Source: JARYMI01 sp037444845
Lineage (GTDB): Bacteria > Acidobacteriota > Aminicenantia > Aminicenantales > UBA8522
Direction of reading: 5' to 3'
Length of the DNA stretch: 11,618 nucleotides
Assembly (NCBI GenBank): GCA_037444845.1
Contig: JBBILQ010000075.1
Span: 1 to 11,618 of the forward strand
The position numbers and the translations under genes are program-made. Numbering within the stretch: position 1 is the stretch's first letter; each line of letters starts with the position of its first letter. Below the pieces are notes generated by a model that did no database searches, had not been told where the DNA came from, and was given only the letters and a program-made list of their open reading frames with translations. Below are positions 1 through 7,204 of this stretch, piece by piece.

Positions 1-49
1 CCACATGGGGAGAGGGGATTTTTTCCTTTCATTTCGTGAATAGTCCAGG
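1..49 (-). repeat. Left copy of 49-bp terminal inverted repeat, probable insertion-sequence end
   Basis: These 49 bases are the exact reverse complement of 11566-11614, with no mismatch, and similarity stops abruptly at base 50. Read outward (leftward) the repeat begins CCTGGACTATTCACGA. A sharp inner border, a CC-start and 49 identical bases suggest the same end of one mobile element on both sides, with the element bodies outside the window. I recall IS1380-family ends as starting CCTG/CCTGG with an AT-rich continuation, so that family is my guess, but it was not checked. No transposase is visible. A contig edge at a repeat would look the same. Confidence 0.85.
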
Positions 50-110
50 CTATTTGATGAGCAACTCTTGCCAGCAAATTAGGGAGATGCAATAGATAGG
101 CGGCCGTTTG

Positions 111-138
111 TTGTCTAATATAAAAAAAGATGTATAAT
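111..138 (+). promoter_or_regulatory. Sigma-70-like promoter of the small secreted protein gene
   Basis: A perfect -10 box TATAAT lies at 133-138, preceded by a -35-like TTGTCT at 111-116 (4 of 6 matches to TTGACA) with a 16-bp spacer. The predicted start near 145 leaves a leader of about 20 nt containing the ribosome binding site AAGGAG (153-158). The promoter sits just inside the left repeat and belongs to the chromosomal side. Confidence 0.6.
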
Positions 139-166
139 ACTGCTCATTAGTGAAGGAGAGAAAAAC

Positions 167-541
167 ATGAAAGAAACATGTTGGCTGGCTTCATGTATCT
201 TGCTTCTTGCTTCCCTGGCCCTTATTGTTCAGGCTCAGGGGACCGACGTGAGCGGAGAATGGGATTTTACCATGAAGACGCCGCGGGGGGAAAGAACGTC
301 GGTCATAAAGTTCGTCCAGGAGGACGAGAAAATAACGGTGACCATGCAGGGATTGAGAGGCGGTGAAGTCACCGGCGAAGGAACGGTCAGGGGAAACGAG
401 ATCGAATGGTCGGTCACGCGCAGCACTCCCCAGGGAGATTTCACAGTCACCTATAAGGGAAAGGTTGAGGGTGACACGATGTCCGGCACGGCCGAATTGG
501 GCCAGATGGGGACAATGGAGTGGACCGCAAAGAAGAAATAA
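167..541 (+). CDS. Small secreted lipocalin-like protein of unknown function
   Basis: This 124-residue protein has a clear signal peptide: a hydrophobic core at residues 9-22 and a likely cleavage after VQA (residue 23), so it should act outside the cytoplasm. The mature part is a run of alternating short beta-strand-like segments (SGEWDF, TSVIKFVQ, ITVTMQG, GTVRGNEIEW, FTVTYKGKVEG, GTMEWTAKKK) with turns at Gly-Asn and Gly-Asp. This resembles the compact beta-barrel domain of small secreted proteins, common in Acidobacteriota-like genomes, that begin with a (S)G-x-W-x-F-T motif. Ligand and role are unknown. The ATG is supported by AAGGAG eight bases upstream and by its own TATAAT promoter. 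It ends 118 bases before the sigma factor gene and is probably a separate transcript. The family label is by resemblance only. Confidence 0.75.
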   Translation: MKETCWLASCILLLASLALIVQAQGTDVSGEWDFTMKTPRGERTSVIKFVQEDEKITVTMQGLRGGEVTGEGTVRGNEIEWSVTRSTPQGDFTVTYKGKVEGDTMSGTAELGQMGTMEWTAKKK

Positions 542-557
542 CGGCCTTTTTTGGCCG
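542..557. terminator. Short GC hairpin after the secreted-protein gene, possible weak terminator
   Basis: The stop codon is followed immediately by CGGCC-TTTTTT-GGCCG, a 5-bp perfect stem with a six-T loop. On the + strand no T-tract follows, so it is a poor intrinsic terminator for the upstream gene. On the - strand the bases after the stem are T-rich, but there is no - strand gene to terminate. Confidence 0.3.
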
Positions 558-597
558 AATTGAAACTTAACCGAAGAGCGGGGGTTTAAGACAAGAG

Positions 598-625
598 GGA
601 AGATTTTTTGGGGGCTTTCGTCTAA
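598..625 (+). promoter_or_regulatory. Candidate ECF-sigma-type promoter upstream of the sigma factor gene
   Basis: GGAAGAT at 598-604 followed by 16 bases and TCTAA at 621-625 (GTCTAA at 620-625) resembles the RpoE-like layout GGAACTT-N16-TCTAA. The first four -35 bases and all of the -10 motif agree. Its place just before an ECF sigma gene would fit autoregulation. It is a motif match only, and the true specificity of this sigma factor is unknown. Confidence 0.35.
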
Positions 626-659
626 AGGTTGGACGGAGGTCCTGTGGACGTGTTCAGGA

Positions 660-1232
660 ATGGAAGAGAAAGAGCTCATCCGACTCGCTCAGCGAGGAAA
701 CGGAGAAGCCTTCGGACAATTGGTTGAGAGGTATAAAACGAAAGTGTTCAGCCTGGCTTACGGGTTGACCCGGGACAGGGCAACGGCGGACGACCTGGCC
801 CAGGAGATCCTCATCAAGGCCTATTTCGTCCTGCCCAAGTTCAAGTTCCGTTCGGAATTCGGGACCTGGCTGTTCAGGGTGGCCGTTAATCATGTTAAAG
901 ACTATTTGAGGAAAACCCGGCGACGGCGGCAAGATGTGCCCCTGCAGAATGTCCCGGAGAAAGAAGTCGCCACAGAAGACCGGAGCTATGAGGAGGAACA
1001 ACAAGAAGAGCAGCGTCGGGCGCTTGTCAGGGGAGCGTTGCGGCGTCTTCCTCAGAAATTCTTGGTGATCCTGACGCTCAGAGACATGCAGGGCCTATCC
1101 TATGAAGAGATTGCACGCGTCCTCCGTGTTTCTCTGGGGACAGTTGACTCGCGCCTTTTCCGGGCCCGCAAGATGTTGCGGGAACGATTGGCCGAGAATA
1201 TCGAGGGGAAAGGAGGAAGAAATGACTTGTAA
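660..1232 (+). CDS. ECF (RpoE-type) RNA polymerase sigma factor
   Basis: This 190-residue protein is of typical ECF length. Region 2 spans about residues 16-86 and holds the core-binding and -10-recognition helices (EAFGQLVERYKTKVFSLAYGL, the DDLAQEILIKAY motif, then FGTWLFRVAVNHVKDYLRK). A charged, Glu-rich linker (100-120) leads to region 4 at about 124-176, whose helix-turn-helix LSYEEIARVLRVSLGTVDSR would contact the -35 box. It should redirect RNA polymerase when released by the anti-sigma factor encoded next, whose start lies 11 nt inside this gene. The ATG at 660 has only a weak AGGA right before it. A better GGAGGT lies at 635-640, about 20 bases upstream, but no conventional in-frame start fits it (only CTG at 642). 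The downstream genes suggest that an envelope-stress efflux pump is among its targets. Confidence 0.93.
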   Translation: MEEKELIRLAQRGNGEAFGQLVERYKTKVFSLAYGLTRDRATADDLAQEILIKAYFVLPKFKFRSEFGTWLFRVAVNHVKDYLRKTRRRRQDVPLQNVPEKEVATEDRSYEEEQQEEQRRALVRGALRRLPQKFLVILTLRDMQGLSYEEIARVLRVSLGTVDSRLFRARKMLRERLAENIEGKGGRNDL

Positions 1233-1719
1233 ACGGGCAGAAAAATTTCTCCTTCTTTCTTTTGACGGGAGGCTCGGAGAAAAAGACCGGGCAGTTCTGG
1301 ATCGCCATCTCCACAGATGCTCTCACTGTCGGGAAAAGGAAAGAGGATATCGTCAAATCTTTAGCCTCCTTCACGTCGAGGCGCCGGAGCCCCTGCCTTA
1401 CTTTGAGCAGCGCCTGATAGCGAAATTAAAGGAAAAGGGAAAAGAGATGTTGGCTCCAGCGCTTTTTTCGAAGCGCTGGGCGGCCCAAGCCGCGGCTGTT
1501 TCCTTGGCCATGGCTGTCCTTTTCGGCGCCGGGGTTCTCCTTTTCCGGCCTCAGGAGCCCCTGGAACTGAGCCAGCCCGAAATCCTTCTCCTTCGCAATG
1601 AAAATCCTTTTAACGAAGCCGCCACCATCCTCGACCAGAAAAACCTGGAGGACCGAAACATGATGCTGATCTTCGCGGCCTCCGAGACAAGGGATCCGGC
1701 AAGGAGATACAGGCCATGA
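1222..1719 (+). CDS. Membrane-anchored zinc-finger anti-sigma factor
   Basis: The ATG at 1222 is chosen because AGGAGG lies just upstream (1211-1216) and because the next residues form the zinc-finger anti-sigma (ZAS) domain at once; the frame stays open upstream, but that part only overlaps the sigma gene. The 165-residue product has Cys3 and an H-x3-C-x2-C motif (His29, Cys33, Cys36), typical of ZAS domains that clamp ECF sigma factors. One transmembrane helix spans about residues 86-108. A short outer region of about 55 residues could sense envelope state. The first 11 bases overlap the sigma gene, so translation is probably coupled and keeps the two proteins near stoichiometry. I see no separate sensor domain in the outer tail. 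Release could be by proteolysis or by oxidation of the zinc site; the sequence does not say which. Confidence 0.85.
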   Translation: MTCKRAEKFLLLSFDGRLGEKDRAVLDRHLHRCSHCREKERGYRQIFSLLHVEAPEPLPYFEQRLIAKLKEKGKEMLAPALFSKRWAAQAAAVSLAMAVLFGAGVLLFRPQEPLELSQPEILLLRNENPFNEAATILDQKNLEDRNMMLIFAASETRDPARRYRP

Positions 1720-2171
1720 TGGGTAAATACAAATTCTGGCTAATCCTGTCTGTTCTCGTTGCCTTCATCGCCGGGCTGCTCGGCGGGATCTGGAGCGAAA
1801 GATATTTTTCCCGTAAAAAAAGGCATGCTCAGATCGCTCGAGCTCAGAAAGAACCGGTTCACTTCCCCTCTCTCGAACGGATGGCCCAGGAGCTGGGGCT
1901 TTCGGCAGAGCAGCAGGAACAGATTAAAAAAATCTTCGAGAGAAATGACATCAACCTGAAGGAGTTGCGCTCCGACATGCACAGCCGCTTGACGAAGATT
2001 CGGACAGAGCTTAAGAACGAGCTCGACAGCGTGTTGACAGCGGAGCAGAGAAAGAAGTTCGAGGAAATGATCCAGAACTATCTTCAAGAGAGAAAAAGGA
2101 TGTATGAAAGAAGAAGGGAGGACGGGAGGAGGAAAAACTCGGGAGAATACCCAAAAGGAGACAACAGATGA
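1716..2171 (+). CDS. Membrane-anchored Spy/CpxP/ZraP-like periplasmic protein (LTxxQ type)
   Basis: The 151-residue protein begins with a hydrophobic segment (residues 7-26) that has no obvious cleavage site, so it is likely a signal anchor with the rest in the periplasm. The remainder is strongly helical and charged. It carries two LTxxQ-like repeats, LSAEQQEQI (62-70) and LTAEQRKKF (107-115), separated by a long amphipathic helix, as in the Spy/CpxP chaperone and ZraP-type metal-sensor superfamily. The tail after residue 125 is very basic. Its start overlaps the anti-sigma stop by ATGA, and AAGGAG at 1701-1706 supports it. Genes of this type often accompany ECF or two-component envelope-stress systems and can modulate the sensor. 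Here it sits exactly between the anti-sigma factor and the pump, so a role in signal input is plausible. No metal-binding Cys/His cluster is visible. Confidence 0.75.
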   Translation: MMGKYKFWLILSVLVAFIAGLLGGIWSERYFSRKKRHAQIARAQKEPVHFPSLERMAQELGLSAEQQEQIKKIFERNDINLKELRSDMHSRLTKIRTELKNELDSVLTAEQRKKFEEMIQNYLQERKRMYERRREDGRRKNSGEYPKGDNR

Positions 2172-3550
2172 AAAAGAAGGGGATTGCCGTCAGCGCTGCC
2201 GTCCTGGTCGTTGCGGCAGGAGCGGTCCTGGGATGGGCGATTCTCAGGAAGAACGGGAACAGTGTGGTGAAGTACAAGACAGAGGTCCTCAGCAAAGGTG
2301 ATATCGAGGCTCTGGTGATAACGACCGGGACACTTAATCCCGTGACAGTGGTTGAGGTCGGAAGCCAGGTTTCGGGAAAAATCGACAAGCTTAATGTCGA
2401 TTTCAATTCACAGGTCCAGAAAGGCCAGGTTATCGCGGAGCTCGACAAGTCCATTCTTCAAACGAAGGTCGATCAGAACCGGGCCAATTATCTGAGCGCT
2501 GTGGCTTCGCTCGAGAAAGCCAAGGTCACTCTGGTCAACCTGGAGAAAAAGTATGAGCGGGCTCTCAGTCTTTTCGAGAAGAATCTGATCTCCTACGAGG
2601 AGAAAGAGGCGGCTGAAGCCTCCTATCTCAGCGCCAAGACTGACCTCCAGTCAGCCGAGGCCAGAGTGGAACAGGCCAAGTCGCAGCTTGAGTCGAGCCA
2701 GGTGGACCTTGGCTACGCGATCATCCGCTCGCCCATTGACGGCATCGTTATTTCAAGGAACATCAATATCGGGCAGACGGTTCAGGCCAGCTTCCAGGCC
2801 CCCAAGCTTTTCGAGATCGCGAACGATTTGAGCAAGATGCAGGTCGATTGCAGCGTTGATGAGGCGGATATCGGCAGGGTGAACGAGGGCCAGAAAGTTC
2901 GTTTTACTGTTGACGCGTTTCAGAATGAAACGTTCAACGGGGTTGTCAAGCAGGTCCGTTATTCCGCGACTGTGACGCAAAACGTCGTGACCTACACGAC
3001 CATCGTTGACGTGGACAACCCAGGAATGAAACTCCGGCCCGGGATGACCGCCACGGTTTCCATCATCACCGGCGAGGCCAAGGGTGTGCTCCGCGTCCCC
3101 AACGCGGCTTTACGGTTCACGCCGAACCTGGCGGCCGAGGAAATGAAGAGGATAATGGAAGAAACAAGGCAAAAGATGATGGCCAAACGCCAGGCTGAGG
3201 GAGGAGGCCCTGCTGCCGAAACGGGCCAGCAGAGAGCAACGCCATCCGGGCAGGGCAGCGGCCAGCGGATGATGGACTTCGCCCAGGGAGGAGGTTTTTT
3301 CCAGGGAACGGGCGGAACAGCAGCCAGAAGGCCATCCGTGGTCTGGTTCCTCGACGAGAAGGGGAAACTCAGCCCCGCCTTCATCCGGCCCGGCGTTACG
3401 GACAACACGTACACAGAAGTGGTCCGGGGAGATTTGAAAGAAGGCCAGCTCATTATCGTTGGTTATGAATCGGGCGGGTCGTCGACATCGAGCAGCCCCT
3501 CGTCAAGGAATCCCCAGCGGATGATGTTCATGGGGCCTCCGCCAAGGTAA
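2168..3550 (+). CDS. macA: MacA-like periplasmic adaptor (membrane fusion protein)
   Basis: The 460-residue protein has an N-terminal membrane anchor (5-25). Next comes the first half of a lipoyl/barrel-sandwich domain (about 55-95, with VSGKIDKLNVDFNSQVQKGQ). An alpha-hairpin coiled coil (about 97-180) follows, then the second lipoyl half (IIRSPIDGIVISRNINIGQTV), a beta-barrel domain (about 225-300, ending in the LRPGMTATVSI motif) and a membrane-proximal part. It should link the inner-membrane MacB-type ABC transporter to the TolC-like channel. The membrane-proximal part is split by about 70 residues (320-389) rich in Met, Gln and Gly, and the C-terminus (436-460) is a Ser-rich tail ending Met-Met-Phe-Met and prolines. 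The start overlaps the upstream stop by ATGA, with AAGGAG at 2155-2160. It is longer than E. coli MacA (about 370 residues), mostly because of that insertion and the tail. Confidence 0.9.
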   Translation: MKKKGIAVSAAVLVVAAGAVLGWAILRKNGNSVVKYKTEVLSKGDIEALVITTGTLNPVTVVEVGSQVSGKIDKLNVDFNSQVQKGQVIAELDKSILQTKVDQNRANYLSAVASLEKAKVTLVNLEKKYERALSLFEKNLISYEEKEAAEASYLSAKTDLQSAEARVEQAKSQLESSQVDLGYAIIRSPIDGIVISRNINIGQTVQASFQAPKLFEIANDLSKMQVDCSVDEADIGRVNEGQKVRFTVDAFQNETFNGVVKQVRYSATVTQNVVTYTTIVDVDNPGMKLRPGMTATVSIITGEAKGVLRVPNAALRFTPNLAAEEMKRIMEETRQKMMAKRQAEGGGPAAETGQQRATPSGQGSGQRMMDFAQGGGFFQGTGGTAARRPSVVWFLDEKGKLSPAFIRPGVTDNTYTEVVRGDLKEGQLIIVGYESGGSSTSSSPSSRNPQRMMFMGPPPR

Positions 3551-3579
3551 ATCACCCTGGGGAAAAAAAGAGGAAGGAC

Positions 3580-4314
3580 ATGTCCACCCCCCTAATCCAG
3601 CTTGACAACGTGACCAAGGTTTACCGGGTCGGCGAAACCGAAGTCCATGCTCTCCAGGGCATTTCCTATAAAGTTGAACCGGGGGAATTCCTGGCCATCA
3701 TGGGCCCTTCAGGCTCAGGCAAGTCAACGCTGATGAATATCATCGGTTGTCTGGACAGGCCGACGGCGGGCACGTATTTTCTCGAAGGCGAAGAGGTGTC
3801 CACGTTTGACAAGAACAAGCTGGCCCGCGTCCGCAACAGAAAAATCGGTTTTGTTTTCCAGACATTCAACCTGCTGGCAAGAACGACAGCCCTGGAAAAT
3901 GTCGAGCTCCCCCTTCTCTACTCCTCTGATATCCACACCAGGCAGAGGACGGAGATGGCTCTCCAGGCCCTCGACCTGGTCGGGCTGCGGGAGAGAGCCC
4001 AGCATAAAACAAACCAGCTTTCCGGCGGAGAGCAGCAGAGAATCGCCATCGCCAGAGCGCTGCTGAACAGCCCCTCCCTGATCTTGGCCGATGAGCCGAC
4101 CGGAAACCTGGACACAAAGACAAGCCAGGAGATCATGCATATCTTCAAGAAGCTCAACGAAGAAAAAAAGATCACTCTCGTCATGGTCACTCACGAACAA
4201 GACATCGCTCGCTACGCCAGGAAACGGCTCCACATCAGGGATGGGAAGATACTCAGGGAAGAGCGAGGCCATGAAGGGAGGGAAGATTACGCCGGAAGGG
4301 AGGTCCAGCCATGA
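3580..4314 (+). CDS. MacB/LolD-type ABC transporter ATP-binding protein
   Basis: This 244-residue ATPase has every catalytic motif: Walker A GPSGSGKST (42-50), the Q-loop Gln94 in VFQTFNLL, the signature LSGGEQQR (147-154), Walker B LILADE (167-172) with the catalytic Glu172, the D-loop NLD after it, and the H-loop His205. The N-terminal I-x-L-x-x-V-x-K-x-Y pattern and strong similarity to the MacB/LolD group fit a type VII (mechanotransmission) ABC system, which moves substrate on the periplasmic side. E. coli MacB fuses this domain to the permease; here they are separate genes. The purine-rich GAGGAAGG before the ATG supports the start. The charged tail after residue 225 is not part of the ATPase fold. 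Its stop overlaps the permease start by ATGA. Confidence 0.95.
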   Translation: MSTPLIQLDNVTKVYRVGETEVHALQGISYKVEPGEFLAIMGPSGSGKSTLMNIIGCLDRPTAGTYFLEGEEVSTFDKNKLARVRNRKIGFVFQTFNLLARTTALENVELPLLYSSDIHTRQRTEMALQALDLVGLRERAQHKTNQLSGGEQQRIAIARALLNSPSLILADEPTGNLDTKTSQEIMHIFKKLNEEKKITLVMVTHEQDIARYARKRLHIRDGKILREERGHEGREDYAGREVQP

Positions 4315-5537
4315 ACATCCTGAGGACAGGCAAAGTCGCGCTCAGGGCGCTCGGCCGGAACAAGATGCGGTCCTTCCTGACCGCCCTGGGCATCATCATC
4401 GGGGTGGGGGCTGTCATCTCTATGGTCAGCATTGGCGAAGGAGCCAAGCGTGGGGTGCAGGAACGGTTCGACTCTATGGGCACCAACCTTCTTTTTGTCT
4501 CTCCGGGAAGCCGGAGCGCCCGCGGCGTCCACACCGGCTTCGGCGGCTTCAACACGCTCAAGCCCGAGGATGCTGAAGCCATCGAGCAACAATGCGATGC
4601 CGTGAGGTACACATCGCCCTCTGTCAGCACGAGAGCCCAGGTCGTCTACGGCAACAAGAACTGGAACACCTCGATCCAGGGGACAGGGTCCCGCTATCCA
4701 GAAATCCGGAATTGGGAGGTGGAAGCTGGGACTTATTTTGAGGACGGCCACGTCAGGTCGGCGACCAAGGTTTGCGTCCTGGGGAGCGAGGTTAAGAAGA
4801 ACCTCTTCGAGGACGAAGACGCTGTCGGGAAGGTCATACGGATAAATAAAATCCCCTTCCGGGTTCTGGGTGGTCTCAAGTCCAAAGGAGAGTCGGGCGG
4901 CTTTTTCAACAGGGATGACATGATTACCGTTCCTTACACAACGGCCATGAAGCGGCTGATGGGCCGGGATTACCTTTCCTCGATCGATATTCAGGCCGTG
5001 TCCATGGAAAAGACCCAGGAAGCCCAGCGCCAGATCCAGGAGCTGCTCCGGATCAGGCACAAGATTGCTCCCGGGGCCGAGGATGACTTTCAGGTGAGGA
5101 ACATGGCCGAGATTGCTGAAGGCGCGGCCGAGGCCACGAAAATCATGACCATCCTCCTCGGCAGCATTGCCTCGATCTCTCTTCTTGTCGGCGGCATCGG
5201 GATCATGAATATCATGTTGGTCTCAGTGACGGAGAGAATCCGAGAGATCGGCATCCGCATGGCTGTGGGAGCCCGAGAAAAGGATATCCTGCTTCAATTC
5301 TTGACGGAAGCTGTTGTCCTGAGCGTGATGGGAGGGCTCGTCGGCGTCTTTTTCGGCGTTGGGCTCTCAAAACTCCTGGTTCACGTTCCGGTATTTTCCC
5401 AGTTCAGGACAGCTGTTTCTCCGGGCGCGATCGCTCTGGCATTTCTTTTTTCAGCCTCGGTCGGCATCTTTTTCGGGTTTTATCCCGCCCGCAAGGCGTC
5501 GCGGCTCGACCCCATTGAAGCTCTTCGCTACGAATAA
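4311..5537 (+). CDS. MacB-type ABC transporter permease (FtsX family)
   Basis: The 408-residue protein has the four-helix layout of MacB-type permeases. TM1 lies at about 21-43 (RSFLTALGIIIGVGAVISM), followed by a large periplasmic domain (about 45-275, the MacB_PCD region). Then come TM2 at 280-305 (LLVGGIGIMNIMLVSVTER, the FtsX motif), TM3 at 330-355 and TM4 at 370-392. The end, PARKASRLDPIEALRYE, is the hallmark C-terminus of this family. It pairs with the preceding ATPase and the MacA-like adaptor to form the inner-membrane engine of a tripartite pump. In this family the substrates are macrolides, peptides, toxins or lipids; nothing here tells which. GGGAGGT at 4298-4304 and the ATGA overlap with the ATPase fix the start. 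Length is normal and no disruption is seen. Confidence 0.94.
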   Translation: MNILRTGKVALRALGRNKMRSFLTALGIIIGVGAVISMVSIGEGAKRGVQERFDSMGTNLLFVSPGSRSARGVHTGFGGFNTLKPEDAEAIEQQCDAVRYTSPSVSTRAQVVYGNKNWNTSIQGTGSRYPEIRNWEVEAGTYFEDGHVRSATKVCVLGSEVKKNLFEDEDAVGKVIRINKIPFRVLGGLKSKGESGGFFNRDDMITVPYTTAMKRLMGRDYLSSIDIQAVSMEKTQEAQRQIQELLRIRHKIAPGAEDDFQVRNMAEIAEGAAEATKIMTILLGSIASISLLVGGIGIMNIMLVSVTERIREIGIRMAVGAREKDILLQFLTEAVVLSVMGGLVGVFFGVGLSKLLVHVPVFSQFRTAVSPGAIALAFLFSASVGIFFGFYPARKASRLDPIEALRYE

Positions 5538-5570
5538 ATCGATTTTTGTCCAAATCAGGGAGGTTTTGCC

Positions 5571-7133
5571 ATGATGAATCGGACAACGACACTCTTAACG
5601 CTTTTGATCATGCTGGTGACATCCGTTGGATGGGCACAGGAGAAGGAAGCGGCGCTTACCCTGACTCTTGATGACGCCGTCATCAGGACGCTCAAGAACA
5701 ACTACGGTGTGGCCATCCAGGTTCTCAACCCCGAACTTGCCGCGCTTTCCCTCTCAAGGGCCAGGGAGAAATTCCTGCCCACACTGGGGTTCGGGTTTGG
5801 CAAAAGGAGCAATGAAAGCGCCTCTTATTCCTGGCTGGAAGCTGCCGAGATGACAACGACCGAATACAGCAATTATGACCTCCAGGTTTCCCAGCTCATC
5901 CCGACGGGGGGGACGATCGCCGCTTCAATGACCGGGTACAGGAACTTCACCAACAGCAAGTTCCAGACGGTCAACCCCCGCTTCGGGAACACCCTGCGTT
6001 TCGACTTCCGGCAGCCCCTCCTGAAGGATTTCGGGTTCAAGATGACCCTGAGAGACGTCATCATCAATCAGAACAACCTGGAGATTTCCGAGAACGACCT
6101 GGAAGCAACCTTGGCCAACACCGTCTACTCTGTCGAAGAAGCCTACTGGAATCTCGTCTACAGCCAGGAAAACCTCAAGGTGAGGCAGCAGTCTCTCCAG
6201 TTGGCCCGGGATCTCCTGGCCAAGAACCAGAGAGCCGTTGAGGTGGGAACGATGGCGCCGATTGATATCTTGGCCGCCCAGACTGAAGTGGCCTCGCGAG
6301 AAGCGGATATCCTTTCAGCGGAAGTCCAGGTGAGAAACAACGAAGACCGGCTTCGCACGATCATCAACCTTCCAGAGGCTGAGATTAAGCTGGCCCTCCC
6401 GATTAAGCCCGCAGACAGGCCGCGGTTCGAAGAAAAAGAGATCAGCCTGGCTGAGGCTCTCCTGACGGCCATGCAGAACAGGCCTGAGCTCAAGTCCCTT
6501 AAGGTTGAGCTTCGCAACCAGGACCTCAACCTCAGCTACGCAAAAAATCAACTCCTGCCCAGCCTCAGCTTGACAGCCTCCTATTGGAGCCCGGGAATCT
6601 CGGGTGACCGGATTATCTACTCTAACCCCATCGACGGCGAAATCATTGACATCATTCGGGGAGGCGCAAGCGGCGCCCTCCAGGATGCGCTGGGCTTCAA
6701 GTACAATAACTGGTCGGTCAGCCTGACTCTGGACGTGCCGCTGACGTCCGTTTTTTCCAGGGCTCAGTATGCTCAGGCCAAGCTTAACGCAGAGCAGGCC
6801 ATGCTCCGGTTGAAAAACCAGGAGCAGGCCGTTTTCTTAGAGATCAGGAACGCTGTCAGGGCGGTCCAGACAAACTATAAGATAGTCCACTCCTATCGGG
6901 CAGCCAGGGAGCTGGCGGAGAAAAAACTCCAGGCTGAAGAAGAAAAGCTCAAAGTCGGCCTGACCACGAATTATTTTGTCTTGCAATATCAGAGGGATTT
7001 GAGCAATGCCCAGATTGCCGAGCTCAAGGCTGTCGTTGATTACACGCTTTCCCTGGCCAACCTGGAAAAAGCCATGGGCACGATCCTCAAGAACAGGAAC
7101 ATCACGATCGATCAACTCATGAGGAGTGAATAA
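5571..7133 (+). CDS. TolC-like outer-membrane efflux channel
   Basis: This 520-residue protein has a signal peptide (hydrophobic core 7-20, likely cleavage after WA at 22). Two outer-membrane efflux protein repeats follow, roughly 30-265 and 290-510. Long helices with heptad character (YSVEEAYWNLVYSQENLKVR, then a second set around 385-450) alternate with beta-strand segments (for example GGTIAASMTGYRNF and WSVSLTLDVPL), as in TolC. The motif GTMAPIDILAAQTEVASRE is characteristic of the family. Three copies should form the trans-periplasmic tunnel met by the MacA-like adaptor. The gene starts 33 nt after the permease stop with AGGGAGG at 5557-5563; two ATGs in tandem (5571 and 5574) are both usable. 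Its place at the end of the unit gives a complete MacAB-TolC set under one presumed transcript. Confidence 0.93.
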   Translation: MMNRTTTLLTLLIMLVTSVGWAQEKEAALTLTLDDAVIRTLKNNYGVAIQVLNPELAALSLSRAREKFLPTLGFGFGKRSNESASYSWLEAAEMTTTEYSNYDLQVSQLIPTGGTIAASMTGYRNFTNSKFQTVNPRFGNTLRFDFRQPLLKDFGFKMTLRDVIINQNNLEISENDLEATLANTVYSVEEAYWNLVYSQENLKVRQQSLQLARDLLAKNQRAVEVGTMAPIDILAAQTEVASREADILSAEVQVRNNEDRLRTIINLPEAEIKLALPIKPADRPRFEEKEISLAEALLTAMQNRPELKSLKVELRNQDLNLSYAKNQLLPSLSLTASYWSPGISGDRIIYSNPIDGEIIDIIRGGASGALQDALGFKYNNWSVSLTLDVPLTSVFSRAQYAQAKLNAEQAMLRLKNQEQAVFLEIRNAVRAVQTNYKIVHSYRAARELAEKKLQAEEEKLKVGLTTNYFVLQYQRDLSNAQIAELKAVVDYTLSLANLEKAMGTILKNRNITIDQLMRSE

Positions 7134-7158
7134 ATGGTTGGGATGATGTCAAGTGCGC

Positions 7159-7187
7159 TTCTCATCAAACTCATTTTCGTTTATAAT
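7159..7187 (+). promoter_or_regulatory. Sigma-70-like promoter upstream of the DUF5916-type gene
   Basis: A perfect TATAAT lies at 7182-7187, with TTCTCA at 7159-7164 (4 of 6 to TTGACA) and a 17-bp spacer. The predicted start of transcription, around 7191-7195, is only about 10-14 bases before the ATG at 7205, so the mRNA would have almost no leader. It separates this gene from the efflux operon. Confidence 0.6.
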
Positions 7188-7204
7188 AACACGCCTTGTT
7201 TAAA

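Noticed and set aside
113..118. GTCTAA upstream of the secreted-protein gene, as a possible second ECF-sigma target site
   Set aside because: The bases 16-17 positions upstream (around 90-97) do not resemble GGAAC, and a perfect sigma-70 -10 box lies just downstream.
1102..1221. Upstream extension of the anti-sigma frame inside the sigma gene
   Set aside because: The extension has no ribosome binding site or domain and would place 40 unrelated residues before the zinc-finger start. The ATG at 1222 follows a strong AGGAGG.
4287..5060. Long open frame on the - strand (257 codons) opposite the permease gene
   Set aside because: It lies wholly opposite a gene with clear FtsX-family motifs, lacks any recognisable domain and has no promoter or ribosome binding site. 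It is a by-product of codon use. The same holds for other - strand frames, such as 8930-9652.
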